From positions 248,001 through 312,000 of the forward strand of contig JAEWAK010000037.1 of NCBI GenBank assembly GCA_023391695.1: a DNA stretch of 64,000 nt. The letters run 5' to 3'. The translations under genes and the position numbers were made by a program. Under the pieces are notes generated by a model. The model had not been told where the DNA came from, ran no database searches, and saw only the letters and a program-made list of their open reading frames with translations. The stretch is from Bacillota bacterium. Lineage in GTDB: Bacteria > Bacillota > Clostridia > Lachnospirales > Lachnospiraceae. Numbering within the stretch: position 1 is the stretch's first letter; every line of letters starts with the position of its first letter. This document shows positions 16,886-25,737 of this stretch, in pieces.

Positions 16886-17155
16886 ATAAAAAAGTCCTCC
16901 GCCTGAAAGGACGAAGAACCGTGGTACCACCTTTATTTATGACAAAGCCTTGAACTTTGCCACCTCAGGGCCGGGTTTATCTTAAACCGGCCATCAGTCT
17001 GTAACGGGACCGCCCGTTATTTCTTACTCTTCTTCAGAAATACTGTTCCGGAGCTACCTTCAATAAATTCTCTTTAAGACAACCTTTCAGCCCGGGGGTC
17101 ATCCTCTCTGGTAAGACAAGTTTATCTAATCCTCTCCATCTTTACATTTCACTGA
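16886..17155 (-). promoter_or_regulatory. T-box leader of valS
   Basis: On the minus strand the leader carries the conserved antiterminator sequence AAGGTGGTACCACGG (about 16919-16933) followed by an intrinsic terminator (GTCCT...AGGAC, 16894-16912, then TTTTTTAT). A GTA triplet in GAAGGTAGC (near 17058) would be a valine specifier, though I could not fold Stem I with certainty. Uncharged tRNA-Val should stabilise the antiterminator and switch valS on. Confidence 0.93.
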
Positions 17156-17435
17156 TTTAATTTTAAATTTATTGCATTTTATTTAATCTGATTCTATTAA
17201 AAATTTTATTCTTAACTATAAAATAAGGCTCTAACTAGTTATAAGTAATATACTTATTCTTATAATATAATAAAAAATGTAACTGCTTCTGTCAAGTGGT
17301 TTTTGGTATGACTATAAATATATCCAAAAGAAAGTAAAAAGTTACAGTTGTATAACACAATGGGAAGCGCTTATTAATATTTTTAATACTTTGATTTTGC
17401 TCAAAATCCCTTGACTTAACGACGTCGCTAAGTTA

Positions 17436-17489
17436 GCATAAAAATACTGTAATACTATATTATAAATTGGTATTACAGTATTTTTATGC
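17436..17489. repeat. 20-bp perfect inverted repeat
   Basis: GCATAAAAATACTGTAATAC and its exact complement flank a 14-nt AT loop. A near palindrome around CGACGTCG sits 2 nt to the left. No gene is adjacent, and it may be a MITE remnant. The gap 17156-17585 shows nothing else I can identify. Confidence 0.6.
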
Positions 17490-17585
17490 TATAGTAAATG
17501 ATGTCTTCAGTGGAATTTCAAAACTCTGATTCTGTTAGCTTGAGTTCGCCTGAAACTTGTAAAATAGTTGAATAAATCTTAGCAC

Positions 17586-17614
17586 TTGATTATTTTTTAG
17601 AAGTGGTATATAAT
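17586..17614 (+). promoter_or_regulatory. Promoter of the antitoxin-like small RNA
   Basis: TTGATT (17586-17591) and TATAAT (17609-17614) with a 17-nt spacer, a near-consensus sigma-A promoter pointing into 17621-17722. Confidence 0.75.
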
Positions 17615-17620
17615 TAATAT

Positions 17621-17722
17621 ATAAAAGAGCAACGCCCACAAGGTGGAAGCTCCCAGAGGATTACTTACGTCCTGACAAGGACGCGCCTACCCCGTTTGCT
17701 GACAGGGTAGGCATTTTTTATT
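17621..17722 (+). ncRNA. Antitoxin-like small RNA convergent with the toxin gene
   Basis: A predicted RNA of about 100 nt from the promoter at 17586-17614 to a strong intrinsic terminator (GCCTACCC/GGGTAGGC, 17685-17712, followed by six Ts). It overlaps the 3' end of the small toxin frame on the other strand and includes a second hairpin (GTCCT...AGGAC). No open frame is evident in it. Layout matches TxpA/RatA, BsrG/SR4 and Fst-type type I systems. Confidence 0.7.
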
Positions 17723-17812
17723 ACCGCTTATTATGCCTACTATGTTGGTCAGTAATGCGATCAGGAACGTACCGCCTAAAAACATAATACTTAAAGTCTG
17801 GTATGTATCCAT
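17687..17812 (-). CDS. Putative holin-like small toxin (41 aa) of a type I toxin-antitoxin locus
   Basis: Reads MDTYQTLSIMFLGGTFLIAL and continues LTNIVGIISGNKK with a CLPCQQTG tail. The start M-x-x-Y-x-x-L-S-x-M followed by one hydrophobic helix and LT is the pattern of the Firmicutes putative holin-like toxin family. A strong RBS (GGGAGGTGG) can pair with CCTCCC about 15 nt upstream, which would sequester it, as is common for such toxins. The 3' end overlaps a convergent small RNA. The two-cysteine tail is unusual for the family. Confidence 0.75.
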   Translation of the reverse strand: MDTYQTLSIMFLGGTFLIALLTNIVGIISGNKKCLPCQQTG

Positions 17813-17878
17813 ATGCACCACCTCCCTCTTTTTTCAAGTATGGGAGGCTGCCACCCTGTACACGATGCTCATGTGAAA

Positions 17879-17907
17879 ATTATATCATGTCCATCCGAGT
17901 TTCACAA
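17879..17907 (-). promoter_or_regulatory. Promoter of the small toxin gene
   Basis: TTGTGA (17902-17907) and TATAAT (17879-17884), 17-nt spacer, on the minus strand. It gives a leader of about 60 nt containing the RBS-masking stem. Confidence 0.7.
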
Positions 17908-17952
17908 TCAGAAGTTCCAATCTTTGAATTTTAACCTGAAATACTTCCGGAA

Positions 17953-19206
17953 CTATAAATATATCCCGTAATTCTTAAGCTTTTCCACAACTTCTTCTTT
18001 ATTTTCCGGTCTTTGGTCTATAAACTTCTTGACTTCCTCAATGCTGTTTTCTTTTAACTTATTGTTGTAATCAATCCGTTCCCTCAGTTTCTGTCTCCGC
18101 ATATTCAACCGGTGGCGGACTTCAACCATTTCTTTGTTATCGATAATAGCCGCTGCCTGATATACCCAGACCCCCGGGTCTTTCAGATCATAATTCCGGA
18201 GTTCCTTTATCAGTTCCCTATTATAAAATTCCAGCTGTTCCGTATTTTTGTTATAACTCCTTTCCTCTTCCCTGGCTTTTATATATTGTTCCCACAGAAA
18301 CTGGAGTTCTGCATAACTGTTCACCATATATTTCTGGTAAGAATAATCCAACTCGCTGGTATTATTGATATATTTAATTTTGACTTTATTTAAAAGGGCA
18401 ATTGCCTTATTTAATTTCAATTCCGTCAATTTCATGTCTTTCCGGTTGGTACCTGAATTGATAAATATATACAGGGCCGAAACCAGGGCCATAATTATCG
18501 TCATCAGAAATGGAATCTGCATATCCGCTTTCGTGTAATTCTGTATCAGTATAAATAATCCGAATAAAATAATAACCAGTACACAGGTGGTGACTGAAAT
18601 CCTTTTTAAATAAGTATGCCTGTTCAATATCTCTTCTTTCTGAAAGGTAAGGGCACCTTTTTCTCCCTCCAAATACTTCATGTCGGTTTTAACGGTATTC
18701 TGATAGGCCTCGTTATTTTTCATCTTTTTTAACTCGGAAGGCATTACATCCTCATATCTGGAAATGTGCTTAAACTGGACATCGCTTATCTTCCTGGAAT
18801 TATTCTGGTAATTTGCCTTTTCCCTGGTAAAGGTAATTATTTTCCTGGCCGTATCATTTAAAAATTCTCTTTCATCCGAGGGTATCCGCTCCAGTTTCTG
18901 GATATCGTTTAAATAAGAGGTAACTGCCTGGTATTCTACTTTTAATTCTTCTAACTGTTTGGAACTCTCCAGAATCTGTTCACAATTACCGATAATAAAA
19001 TTTCCCTGGCCATCCGAAGAATTATAATTCACCTTTTTTAATTCCGGTTTTTCTTCCGGACTTTTATCAGACTCTTCTTCCAGGGTATTTATAAAAATAT
19101 CTTTTTCCTGTGTATCTTCCTGTTTCGCCTGTAAATCTTCCGGCATCGCCTGTGTTTCATTCTTTTTGTTATTCCTTACAGAAAATAGTTTCCTTATAAT
19201 GCCCAT
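17953..19206 (-). CDS. Membrane-anchored coiled-coil protein of the DUF5716/DUF5717 cluster (417 aa)
   Basis: An uncharacterised protein. It has a basic start (MGIIRKLFSVRNNKKN), a polar acidic linker (about 18-70), coiled-coil segments (about 75-195), two adjacent membrane segments (ISVTTCVLVIILFGLFILI, about 203-223, and IPFLMTIIMALVSALYIFIN, about 230-250) and a long charged coiled-coil C-terminal half. Both large domains should therefore lie in the cytoplasm. It starts 16 nt after the TPR gene, as the last gene of a four-gene set. I do not recognise a named family. Confidence 0.7.
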   Translation of the reverse strand: MGIIRKLFSVRNNKKNETQAMPEDLQAKQEDTQEKDIFINTLEEESDKSPEEKPELKKVNYNSSDGQGNFIIGNCEQILESSKQLEELKVEYQAVTSYLNDIQKLERIPSDEREFLNDTARKIITFTREKANYQNNSRKISDVQFKHISRYEDVMPSELKKMKNNEAYQNTVKTDMKYLEGEKGALTFQKEEILNRHTYLKRISVTTCVLVIILFGLFILIQNYTKADMQIPFLMTIIMALVSALYIFINSGTNRKDMKLTELKLNKAIALLNKVKIKYINNTSELDYSYQKYMVNSYAELQFLWEQYIKAREEERSYNKNTEQLEFYNRELIKELRNYDLKDPGVWVYQAAAIIDNKEMVEVRHRLNMRRQKLRERIDYNNKLKENSIEEVKKFIDQRPENKEEVVEKLKNYGIYL

Positions 19207-19222
19207 GCTAATCCTTTCCTGC

Positions 19223-20059
19223 TTATGAGTTTTCCCTCCGGAATTCCTGTTTCCATAGATTGATCAAATCTCCCGTCATCTCATAAAACGGAGCAATCCT
19301 GCCGGAATCCTTATATTCTAAAAGATTACGGATAACCTTATAATCTTCCGAATTTTCTGCTTCCTGATTAAGCCTTTGCAATTCACTCCGAATCTGTTCC
19401 AGAAAATCTCCGCTGACCCCGTAATTTGAAATTTCCTGTTTCAACCTCTCCTCCTGCCTGCTCATAATCAGAGTAAGGAGATACTGCCTTAAAGATTCCT
19501 GATTTTTATTTCTTTCATATGCCTCTTTAAAACTTTCGGCTGCCGCAGTTAAACCAATGGTATTAATCTGAGCGACAGCCAGATTATGCATCAGGTCACC
19601 ATACTGGATATTACTAAGACCAGCCGCTTCCGGACTGTTTAAAATATTCTCGTATTCCGTTGCGGCTTCGGTAAACTGCCTGTATTTAATATAGTTATCG
19701 GCCTTTTTCTTCTTTTTATCAATGGGCGTTAAATTCCCCAACTCATCCATGATATGCAAAAGACTCTTAATCTCTGCTTCCGAATAATAATCCGAACTGC
19801 ACAAAATGCATACGGCATAATCCTTTAGCCCGGCCTTGCGCTCCAATAACTCAGACAAAACCTCCGCCCTGTCCCCCAGCTCCAACTCCTTCCGGACCCA
19901 GTTCACCAGGGCATTATCAAACAATTCCTCATTAATAACCTCAACGTTATTATACAAATAATAACACAATTCTTCCATGGAATAAACATACGTATCGGTC
20001 AGCTTAAAATAAAACGGTCTCTCCGCCTGCCTTCCATTGCAAACAATCAACTTTCCCAT
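19223..20059 (-). CDS. TPR-like protein of the DUF5716/DUF5717 cluster (278 aa)
   Basis: A soluble protein with an N-terminal domain (about 1-115; MGKLIVCNGRQAERPFYFKL, a distinctive start) and a C-terminal helical-repeat region with TPR character (KYRQFTEAATEYENIL, YGDLMHNLAVAQIN, AAESFKEAYERN). No catalytic motif is visible. The RBS AGGAGGG stands before the ATG. It follows the Hsp70-like gene after a 400-nt gap that holds a structured repeat element. Confidence 0.7.
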   Translation of the reverse strand: MGKLIVCNGRQAERPFYFKLTDTYVYSMEELCYYLYNNVEVINEELFDNALVNWVRKELELGDRAEVLSELLERKAGLKDYAVCILCSSDYYSEAEIKSLLHIMDELGNLTPIDKKKKKADNYIKYRQFTEAATEYENILNSPEAAGLSNIQYGDLMHNLAVAQINTIGLTAAAESFKEAYERNKNQESLRQYLLTLIMSRQEERLKQEISNYGVSGDFLEQIRSELQRLNQEAENSEDYKVIRNLLEYKDSGRIAPFYEMTGDLINLWKQEFRRENS

Positions 20060-20272
20060 ACTACCCTCCTAGACCAATAATAAACTGCCATAAACCCTCC
20101 CCGAAGAAGTTAGTTTCCAAATTTATTATATAATTCTAATCTCCTTCATTACTAACATTATCTTTAAGTTTTACTCTTATATTGTCAAAGTAAATTTAAA
20201 GTCCATATTATCCATAACGACTTTAATATCACAAACTATCACTCAAAATCAAAACTCACAACCTGTTTTTTT

Positions 20273-20423
20273 GATATTTTAGATGCCCCAATACCCTCCC
20301 GTATATTTTCGTGATGACCTATGTATGTTTTTGCGCAGACCGTCCGAACTTTGGGAAAGGCAAGCAAAAACATACATAGGTCAGACAGAAAATATTCTCA
20401 ACCTAAAAGGCATCTAAAATATC
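20273..20423. repeat. Dispersed ~150-nt nested-stem element, copy A
   Basis: Nested inverted repeats: outer 15 bp (GATATTTTAGATGCC, 20273-20287 with 20409-20423), middle 8 bp (ATATTTTC, 20303-20310 with 20388-20395) and inner 19 bp (20316-20334 with 20364-20382), capped by a 29-nt loop with ACCGTCCGA. A second copy is at 51800-51959. Conserved unpaired blocks are TTTTCGTG and GACAGAAAATATTCTCA. It could be a non-autonomous mobile element or a structured RNA. The remaining gap sequence (20060-20272) is AT-rich with nothing recognisable. Confidence 0.75.
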
Positions 20424-20458
20424 CCAGGTACCTCCCGTTAGTCCAGTAAATCTAAAAC

Positions 20459-21727
20459 TCAAAAGGAGATCTCCTTCTCCCAGATCCGGTTTGAGGAAGG
20501 GAAAAACCCTCCAAAACCTTTGTCTTTCACTGATAGAATTGCCGTATTTTTATCCATAAACTTAATCCGTACTTCAACCCTTGTGGTTTTAACCGGTCGG
20601 TTCGGCAAGCCCTCCAGTGACAGGCTATAGGACACGGTCTCATGTTTTAAGAGGTCTTTCCGGTAAACAGTAATTTCATTTATGTCATCCAGGATCAGGT
20701 CCAGTTTTTCTTCTGCTTCATACCAGGGTGTGGCTGCCTTTGCCAGTACAACTTCGGCAGGCTTCGTATCAAAATATCCGTTAATAAAAAAGTTACTTGT
20801 AATCATCTCGCTGCCAAGGAGCAAAAAATCCTCCAGTTTATGTTCTCCGGTCAATTCTTTTGCCGCATAACAAGCCCCTTTGACATAAAGATTCTGTCCT
20901 TTAAAAATTCTTCTTCCCACACACAGCTCTTTTAAGACCCCATCCGCCCAGCTGCCTTCAAAGCCTTTACCGGTAATATAAATAGTAGAAACAATCTGCT
21001 TGTGCAATACCTTTTTCGCAAGATTGCCGAATAGATATTCCAATTTATCTCCATCCTTAATTTCTTCCAGTGCCTGGAAGCTCATTATATCCTGGAAATT
21101 TTTCTCCGTAATGCCAACAAGAAAGGGATGTGTTTTCCGGTCAATGGTAATCTGCTGGTAAATTAACCCCTGTTCATCAAAATCAAACAGGCCGACATCA
21201 TTCATCCACAACTCTTTACTTTGATATAGGGCATAATACTGGTAACTTTGGGAATGACTCTGGATCCAGACCCGGTCCTTGCCGATGCCCAGATTATTAA
21301 GAACACGGTAAATCCCTTCCTTCAAACTCTCACTGGATTCCTTTATCGTTACTACTAATTTAAGAATACTGTTTGTGGGATAATAAGTTTTTAAAAGCTG
21401 GAGGCACTTGCGTAAATACTTTTCCAGTAAAGCTTCCGGTTTAAAAGATACGCCATAAATTTCGGTCTCTTTGTTATAAATCACCTTTGATAATAATCCT
21501 TCGATTAAAACGCCCGTTCCTGCCTCACTGAAGGAAAACGCTTCCTCTCCATAAACCCATTCTTTTGTTTTTTCCTTTACGCCCAGAACGGTAGGTATCA
21601 AATATTTTGTTTCATCAGAAGTCATACAAATGGATTCCGCCTCAAAGGTTTTCGGATTATAACAGCATATCTGTGAATCACGCTCACACAAGTCAAATCC
21701 AACAATAAGACTTCTTTGTTCACTCAT
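20459..21727 (-). CDS. Hsp70/actin-fold protein, DUF5716-like (422 aa)
   Basis: Begins MSEQRSLIVGFDLCERDSQI, a degenerate phosphate-1 motif of the Hsp70/actin fold. VGLFDFDEQGLIYQ resembles phosphate-2, and IYITGKGFEGSWADG resembles the adenosine motif, followed by KGACYAAKEL. The substrate-binding domain of DnaK is missing or replaced by a beta-rich C-terminal region. I take it as a DUF5716-family protein; function unknown. The start at 21727 is set by GGAATGGAG. An in-frame ATG at 21838 runs through a hairpin-rich leader and is unlikely. Confidence 0.75.
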   Translation of the reverse strand: MSEQRSLIVGFDLCERDSQICCYNPKTFEAESICMTSDETKYLIPTVLGVKEKTKEWVYGEEAFSFSEAGTGVLIEGLLSKVIYNKETEIYGVSFKPEALLEKYLRKCLQLLKTYYPTNSILKLVVTIKESSESLKEGIYRVLNNLGIGKDRVWIQSHSQSYQYYALYQSKELWMNDVGLFDFDEQGLIYQQITIDRKTHPFLVGITEKNFQDIMSFQALEEIKDGDKLEYLFGNLAKKVLHKQIVSTIYITGKGFEGSWADGVLKELCVGRRIFKGQNLYVKGACYAAKELTGEHKLEDFLLLGSEMITSNFFINGYFDTKPAEVVLAKAATPWYEAEEKLDLILDDINEITVYRKDLLKHETVSYSLSLEGLPNRPVKTTRVEVRIKFMDKNTAILSVKDKGFGGFFPSSNRIWEKEISF

Positions 21728-21734
21728 ATTTTTT

Positions 21735-21763
21735 CTCCATTCCTGCGCATGATTTTGCGCATC
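21735..21763 (-). repeat. Hairpin-RBS cassette, class II, copy a
   Basis: Minus strand: TGCGCA, 6-nt loop, TGCGCA, then GGAATGGAG and the DUF5716-like start. A second copy is at 31518-31545. Between here and 21870 there are more small stems (GGCAGCC AAA GGCAGC-type and GCGCCAAG/CTTTGG). Confidence 0.65.
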
Positions 21764-21870
21764 TAAAGTTTTGCGCCAAGTGTGCAAACACGCTTTGGTT
21801 ACGCAAGCACAAAACTCACAGCTGCCTTTGGCTGCCATAATTACTGCCCTGCCAAGGCTGCCAAGGTTAC

Positions 21871-24800
21871 CTATAATATTTTAAAAGCTTTGGATACTAC
21901 GTAATTTACCCTGTAATAATTACTCAGGCTTTCAATTAAGGTCTTGTCGTCCTGTACTTCCAATGCGGTCAGCATAAAATTGATATGATTATATCTGGTG
22001 TCCTCTTCCAGCTTCATACTGTTATCCAGCCGGACATTTACACTTTCCGTTACGGCAACCTGTCCCTCTTCATTCTCTTCCGTTACATAATATTGAATAC
22101 TTTCATTATAGAACAGGATAAATTCCTTCATATGGATGCCCAGATAAATATTCTTCATATCCTCTGAAATAAATTCATCCGAAGTGCTTTTTCCCTCTAA
22201 CCGGTAGTGGATGGTTACCTTATGGGCCGGATCGGTAACATATTCCACAAATATTCTGTCATTGATACGTGAAGGCAGGGTAATTACATTTTGAAACTTT
22301 TTAAAAAATGGCAGTATAATACCTTGTCTTATATATTTATGAAGATTATAATCAATCAGTTCAACTTCACCGTCGGTATGACTGCCTTCCTGGGAAAGCT
22401 TCTTTAGCAGGGCCAGCATACAGACTTCATTGTCCTCATATGTAAGTTCCCGCTTCATGATCTGAAACAGCTCCGGATTGATGACCCGGTCCATAACCAG
22501 GTATTTATACGCATTATAGGATAAAAATGCCTTAATCAGCTTATGGTTTGTTCCCCGCTTATAATACTTGAGAAAGACGGCGAAGGAATTGGTAAGATAA
22601 CTCTCGGCAAATAACATCTGGCCCAGCAGACGTTCCTCCAGATAAGCCGTCTCCATCTCAAAACCTGCTGCCGCTTCCCACAGCCGGTACATTTCCCCGG
22701 TCGTACCAAAGTAATGTTTTACCAAATATTCAAGGATTTCTTCATTGTATTTGCCTGCTTTAAAAATATGGTAAGCCAGGCTGACAATAATATCATTTTT
22801 GTTTTCTTCCTCTTTGCAGTTCCGGAGGAGATTTGAACATAATTTGATCAGGCGTTTCACCGCAATGCCTTCAAATCCGAATTCTGCCAGGGCTGTTAAG
22901 GCTTTGTCATTTAAATCACGGATAATAAAAAATTCTATGATTTTATCTCGGTCCCCTTTGTCCAGGCCATGGAGGTCAATTTTGTTTAAATAAGCTTCCA
23001 GTAAATCTCCTTCAAAATTATCATAATAATAATGAATCAGATCCAGGTTGATTTTATTATAATAAGCTTCATTCAAACCTTTTATATCCAGTATCGTTTT
23101 ACGGATTTCAATGGATTGCTCATCAAATTTTAGGTAGGTCTGTGCTTTTTCGGAAAGGTTCAGTAAAACCATGGGGTGGTTTACTTTCATCTCATGGCAG
23201 GTATTGATATAATACTCCCAGTGCATTAGCTTATTCAGGGTGTATTCCGCCGTTGCGGCATAGCGGTTTTCAAATCCGTCCACCAGGAAAACTTCCGCAT
23301 CCTCCGTGTATAAGTCTGCCAGTGCGGTCCCGTTCACCAGTGGGATATAAGCTTCCTCTTTCATCTCTTTATGTACAACTGCCACACCTTTCATGTTTGG
23401 ATTATGGCATACGATTTCATGCTTAAACATGACATAGGGCAATTCCACGGCCATTTCCTGTGCCAGACCCTGCTGGGATATAAGCTCTTCATACAAAAGG
23501 GACAGATTTGCATTTATATTATGAGCCCCGATCTGCTTGAAAATGAACTGCTCAATCCTCTTCCAGTAGGACCGGTAAATTGTGGGAAGGGCTTCTTTAT
23601 TCTTGACAATATAAGCATATAGATAGGATTTTTTACGGTCATTTAAATTACTGTTATAGATAAAATACAGCAGAATTTGCTGCGGCAGGACGGTATCCGC
23701 ATTCTCATTAACGGAATACATATAATATTCGTACAGTTCCGTAATTCTTAACTGTTCGTTAACACCTTCCTGATACCAGTTAAAGTATTTACTGCTTCTT
23801 TGCTGGCCTTTGATCAGGAGGCTGCAGATTGCGTTCAGTACATCTTTGCTGTGGTATTTATCGTATAACCTGGCCAGGCAGTGATGCACGACCCCGCTGA
23901 AATGCTTTCTTTTTCCGGCCAGATAGGTAAACTGCATTGCCGCTTCTTCCGTAATATAATCGTTGCGGATATCCCAGTTAAGTACCTGCAGTTCAAACTC
24001 CTGCAGTTCATGAAGCAGGGAAGGTTCTTCATTAAAGACCATGGCCGCTTCAAAGTACAAAATGGGGCTTCTTAAGCCTTCCTTATACTGTTCTTTGATT
24101 TCTTCCAGCTTCTGGGCTTTATTGATGTCATATTTTTTATCCGTATGGATCAAAAGCCAAAGCAATTGCCAGTCATGACAGCTGCTTTCATAGTAACTGC
24201 GTATGGTATGTAAGGCTTCCTGTATGGATACTTCATCCTTACCGAGCAGCGCCAGAAGGTATAAATAAACGCAGTAAAGTACAATTGTCGACTGCTTCCA
24301 GTTCTCTGCCGCAGCTTTGTATTCCTGAAGTATTTGTCTGGCTTTCCCGTCATTACCGGATATAATCAGAATATGTATCTGCATCAGGTGGTATAAATCC
24401 TGGTTCTTTACATCCAGTTCCATCAGCTGCTCAAGTAACGCCCCTGCTTCCGTTACATATGCCTCCAAGGGCATACGGCCCATCCGGAATTCCAGGTAAT
24501 TCCCTGTCAGTTTCTGCCTGCACCCGCCAGCCTTTTTACGGTTTATATCCCGGTCCCTTCCCGGTTTATTACAATGACAGGAGACTTCCACCACCAATGT
24601 TCCATGGGCAGTTGTCAGAAATATCCTTCCGTAATTATTACCGGAGCGCATATACTCAGGATTTAATACAAACTCTAAAGGATAGGTATTTCCAACGAAA
24701 TTTTCAGACCAGATTATTTTGTGTTCCAAAGATAGAAAAGGGGCATCCGTACTGACCCGGATTTCGGCAAATCCCCAGTTATCCTTTACAAGGGTAAGCT

Positions 24801-25434
24801 TGTCCATGATACTTTCATCCCGGATATCATACTGAAGTACAGCCTTGTCTATGGTAATATTCAACTGGAGTTTTTTACGGATTGCGATTAAAAATTCTTC
24901 CAATGCCTGGCTGTTCGATCTGCTTTTTATTATGTTCTGGTATAATAACAGGTATTTCGTATCGTGATGCACTAAGATCTGCTTAAATTCCTTTGATTTA
25001 AACAGCTTTATTGCTTCTGACCAATCTGCTTTGGCAAGATTGGTAAAATTAAACAGATCCTTGATTTTGCCAATGGAAGAATTAAGATAAGGGGCCTCGA
25101 TATTAACGGTAAAGGGCAGAATGATTTCGCCGCAGTCACTGACAATGCAGACCTCACCCTTTGCCGTTTCCAAAGGATTCATATTATTTCCGTAAAAGCT
25201 GTAATGAATCACATTCTCCTCGCCCGTAAAGCGGTCCTGTTCCAGACGGAACAGTTCGCTGGAAGAATAAAGAATACCTTTGATTGGCGTATTTTTATTG
25301 TTTTTAATTGTAAAACTGCCGGAATAAATTTTTCCGGCATCTACCGTTATGAACAGTTCTTCTTCTGACAGCAGGATTCCGGGGATTTCGTATTCAAAAA
25401 CTCCCTTTGCTAACCGATCCACTTTTTCTTTCAA
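21871..25434 (-). CDS. Giant repeat protein, DUF5717-like (1187 aa)
   Basis: A very large soluble protein with no signal peptide or membrane segment. The N-terminal ~280 residues look like two beta-sandwich domains (SGSFTIKNNKNTPIKGILYS; later WSENFVGNTYPLEFVLNPEY). The middle (about 310-950) is an alpha-helical solenoid, and the C-terminal ~230 residues are again beta-rich (KVTIHYRLEG, IYLGIHMKEFILFYN). I assign it to the DUF5717 family from length, start and its partner; function unknown. It is the first gene of the four-gene operon with its own promoter at 25502-25531. Confidence 0.72.
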   Translation of the reverse strand: MKEKVDRLAKGVFEYEIPGILLSEEELFITVDAGKIYSGSFTIKNNKNTPIKGILYSSSELFRLEQDRFTGEENVIHYSFYGNNMNPLETAKGEVCIVSDCGEIILPFTVNIEAPYLNSSIGKIKDLFNFTNLAKADWSEAIKLFKSKEFKQILVHHDTKYLLLYQNIIKSRSNSQALEEFLIAIRKKLQLNITIDKAVLQYDIRDESIMDKLTLVKDNWGFAEIRVSTDAPFLSLEHKIIWSENFVGNTYPLEFVLNPEYMRSGNNYGRIFLTTAHGTLVVEVSCHCNKPGRDRDINRKKAGGCRQKLTGNYLEFRMGRMPLEAYVTEAGALLEQLMELDVKNQDLYHLMQIHILIISGNDGKARQILQEYKAAAENWKQSTIVLYCVYLYLLALLGKDEVSIQEALHTIRSYYESSCHDWQLLWLLIHTDKKYDINKAQKLEEIKEQYKEGLRSPILYFEAAMVFNEEPSLLHELQEFELQVLNWDIRNDYITEEAAMQFTYLAGKRKHFSGVVHHCLARLYDKYHSKDVLNAICSLLIKGQQRSSKYFNWYQEGVNEQLRITELYEYYMYSVNENADTVLPQQILLYFIYNSNLNDRKKSYLYAYIVKNKEALPTIYRSYWKRIEQFIFKQIGAHNINANLSLLYEELISQQGLAQEMAVELPYVMFKHEIVCHNPNMKGVAVVHKEMKEEAYIPLVNGTALADLYTEDAEVFLVDGFENRYAATAEYTLNKLMHWEYYINTCHEMKVNHPMVLLNLSEKAQTYLKFDEQSIEIRKTILDIKGLNEAYYNKINLDLIHYYYDNFEGDLLEAYLNKIDLHGLDKGDRDKIIEFFIIRDLNDKALTALAEFGFEGIAVKRLIKLCSNLLRNCKEEENKNDIIVSLAYHIFKAGKYNEEILEYLVKHYFGTTGEMYRLWEAAAGFEMETAYLEERLLGQMLFAESYLTNSFAVFLKYYKRGTNHKLIKAFLSYNAYKYLVMDRVINPELFQIMKRELTYEDNEVCMLALLKKLSQEGSHTDGEVELIDYNLHKYIRQGIILPFFKKFQNVITLPSRINDRIFVEYVTDPAHKVTIHYRLEGKSTSDEFISEDMKNIYLGIHMKEFILFYNESIQYYVTEENEEGQVAVTESVNVRLDNSMKLEEDTRYNHINFMLTALEVQDDKTLIESLSNYYRVNYVVSKAFKIL

Positions 25435-25501
25435 TCGTCACACCCCAAGCCTTGGTTTTTATTATTCCCGTATTGCATTTTTTATAATTTAAATTATAAT
25501 G

Positions 25502-25531
25502 ATTATAACACTAATCGACATATTTTAGCAA
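25502..25531 (-). promoter_or_regulatory. Promoter of the DUF5717/DUF5716 operon
   Basis: TTGCTA (25526-25531) and TATAAT (25502-25507) with an 18-nt spacer, about 70 nt upstream of the first gene. The rest of the divergent gap to 25737 shows only a 5-bp ACTGT stem. Confidence 0.5.
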
Positions 25532-25737
25532 TAGAAAGTGGATAGTCAAATGTTCACATGTTTACAGGAAAACCCGCGATTTTTATGCACTTTTCATAAA
25601 AGAATTGCTAAAATAAAAGTAACTGTTCCCGACAGTTTGGGAAAAGAGTATAAATTATGTTCGGATAGGATTCCGGGTCAGGTTTATAATAATTGGTTAT
25701 AAATCATAATAAATTGAAAAAAGGAAGGAATATTAAT

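Noticed and set aside
17351..17376. Possible CcpA (cre) operator around GGGAAGCGCTTATT
   Set aside because: Only the AAGCGCTT core is palindromic. The flanking positions of the cre consensus do not match and no gene start lies nearby.
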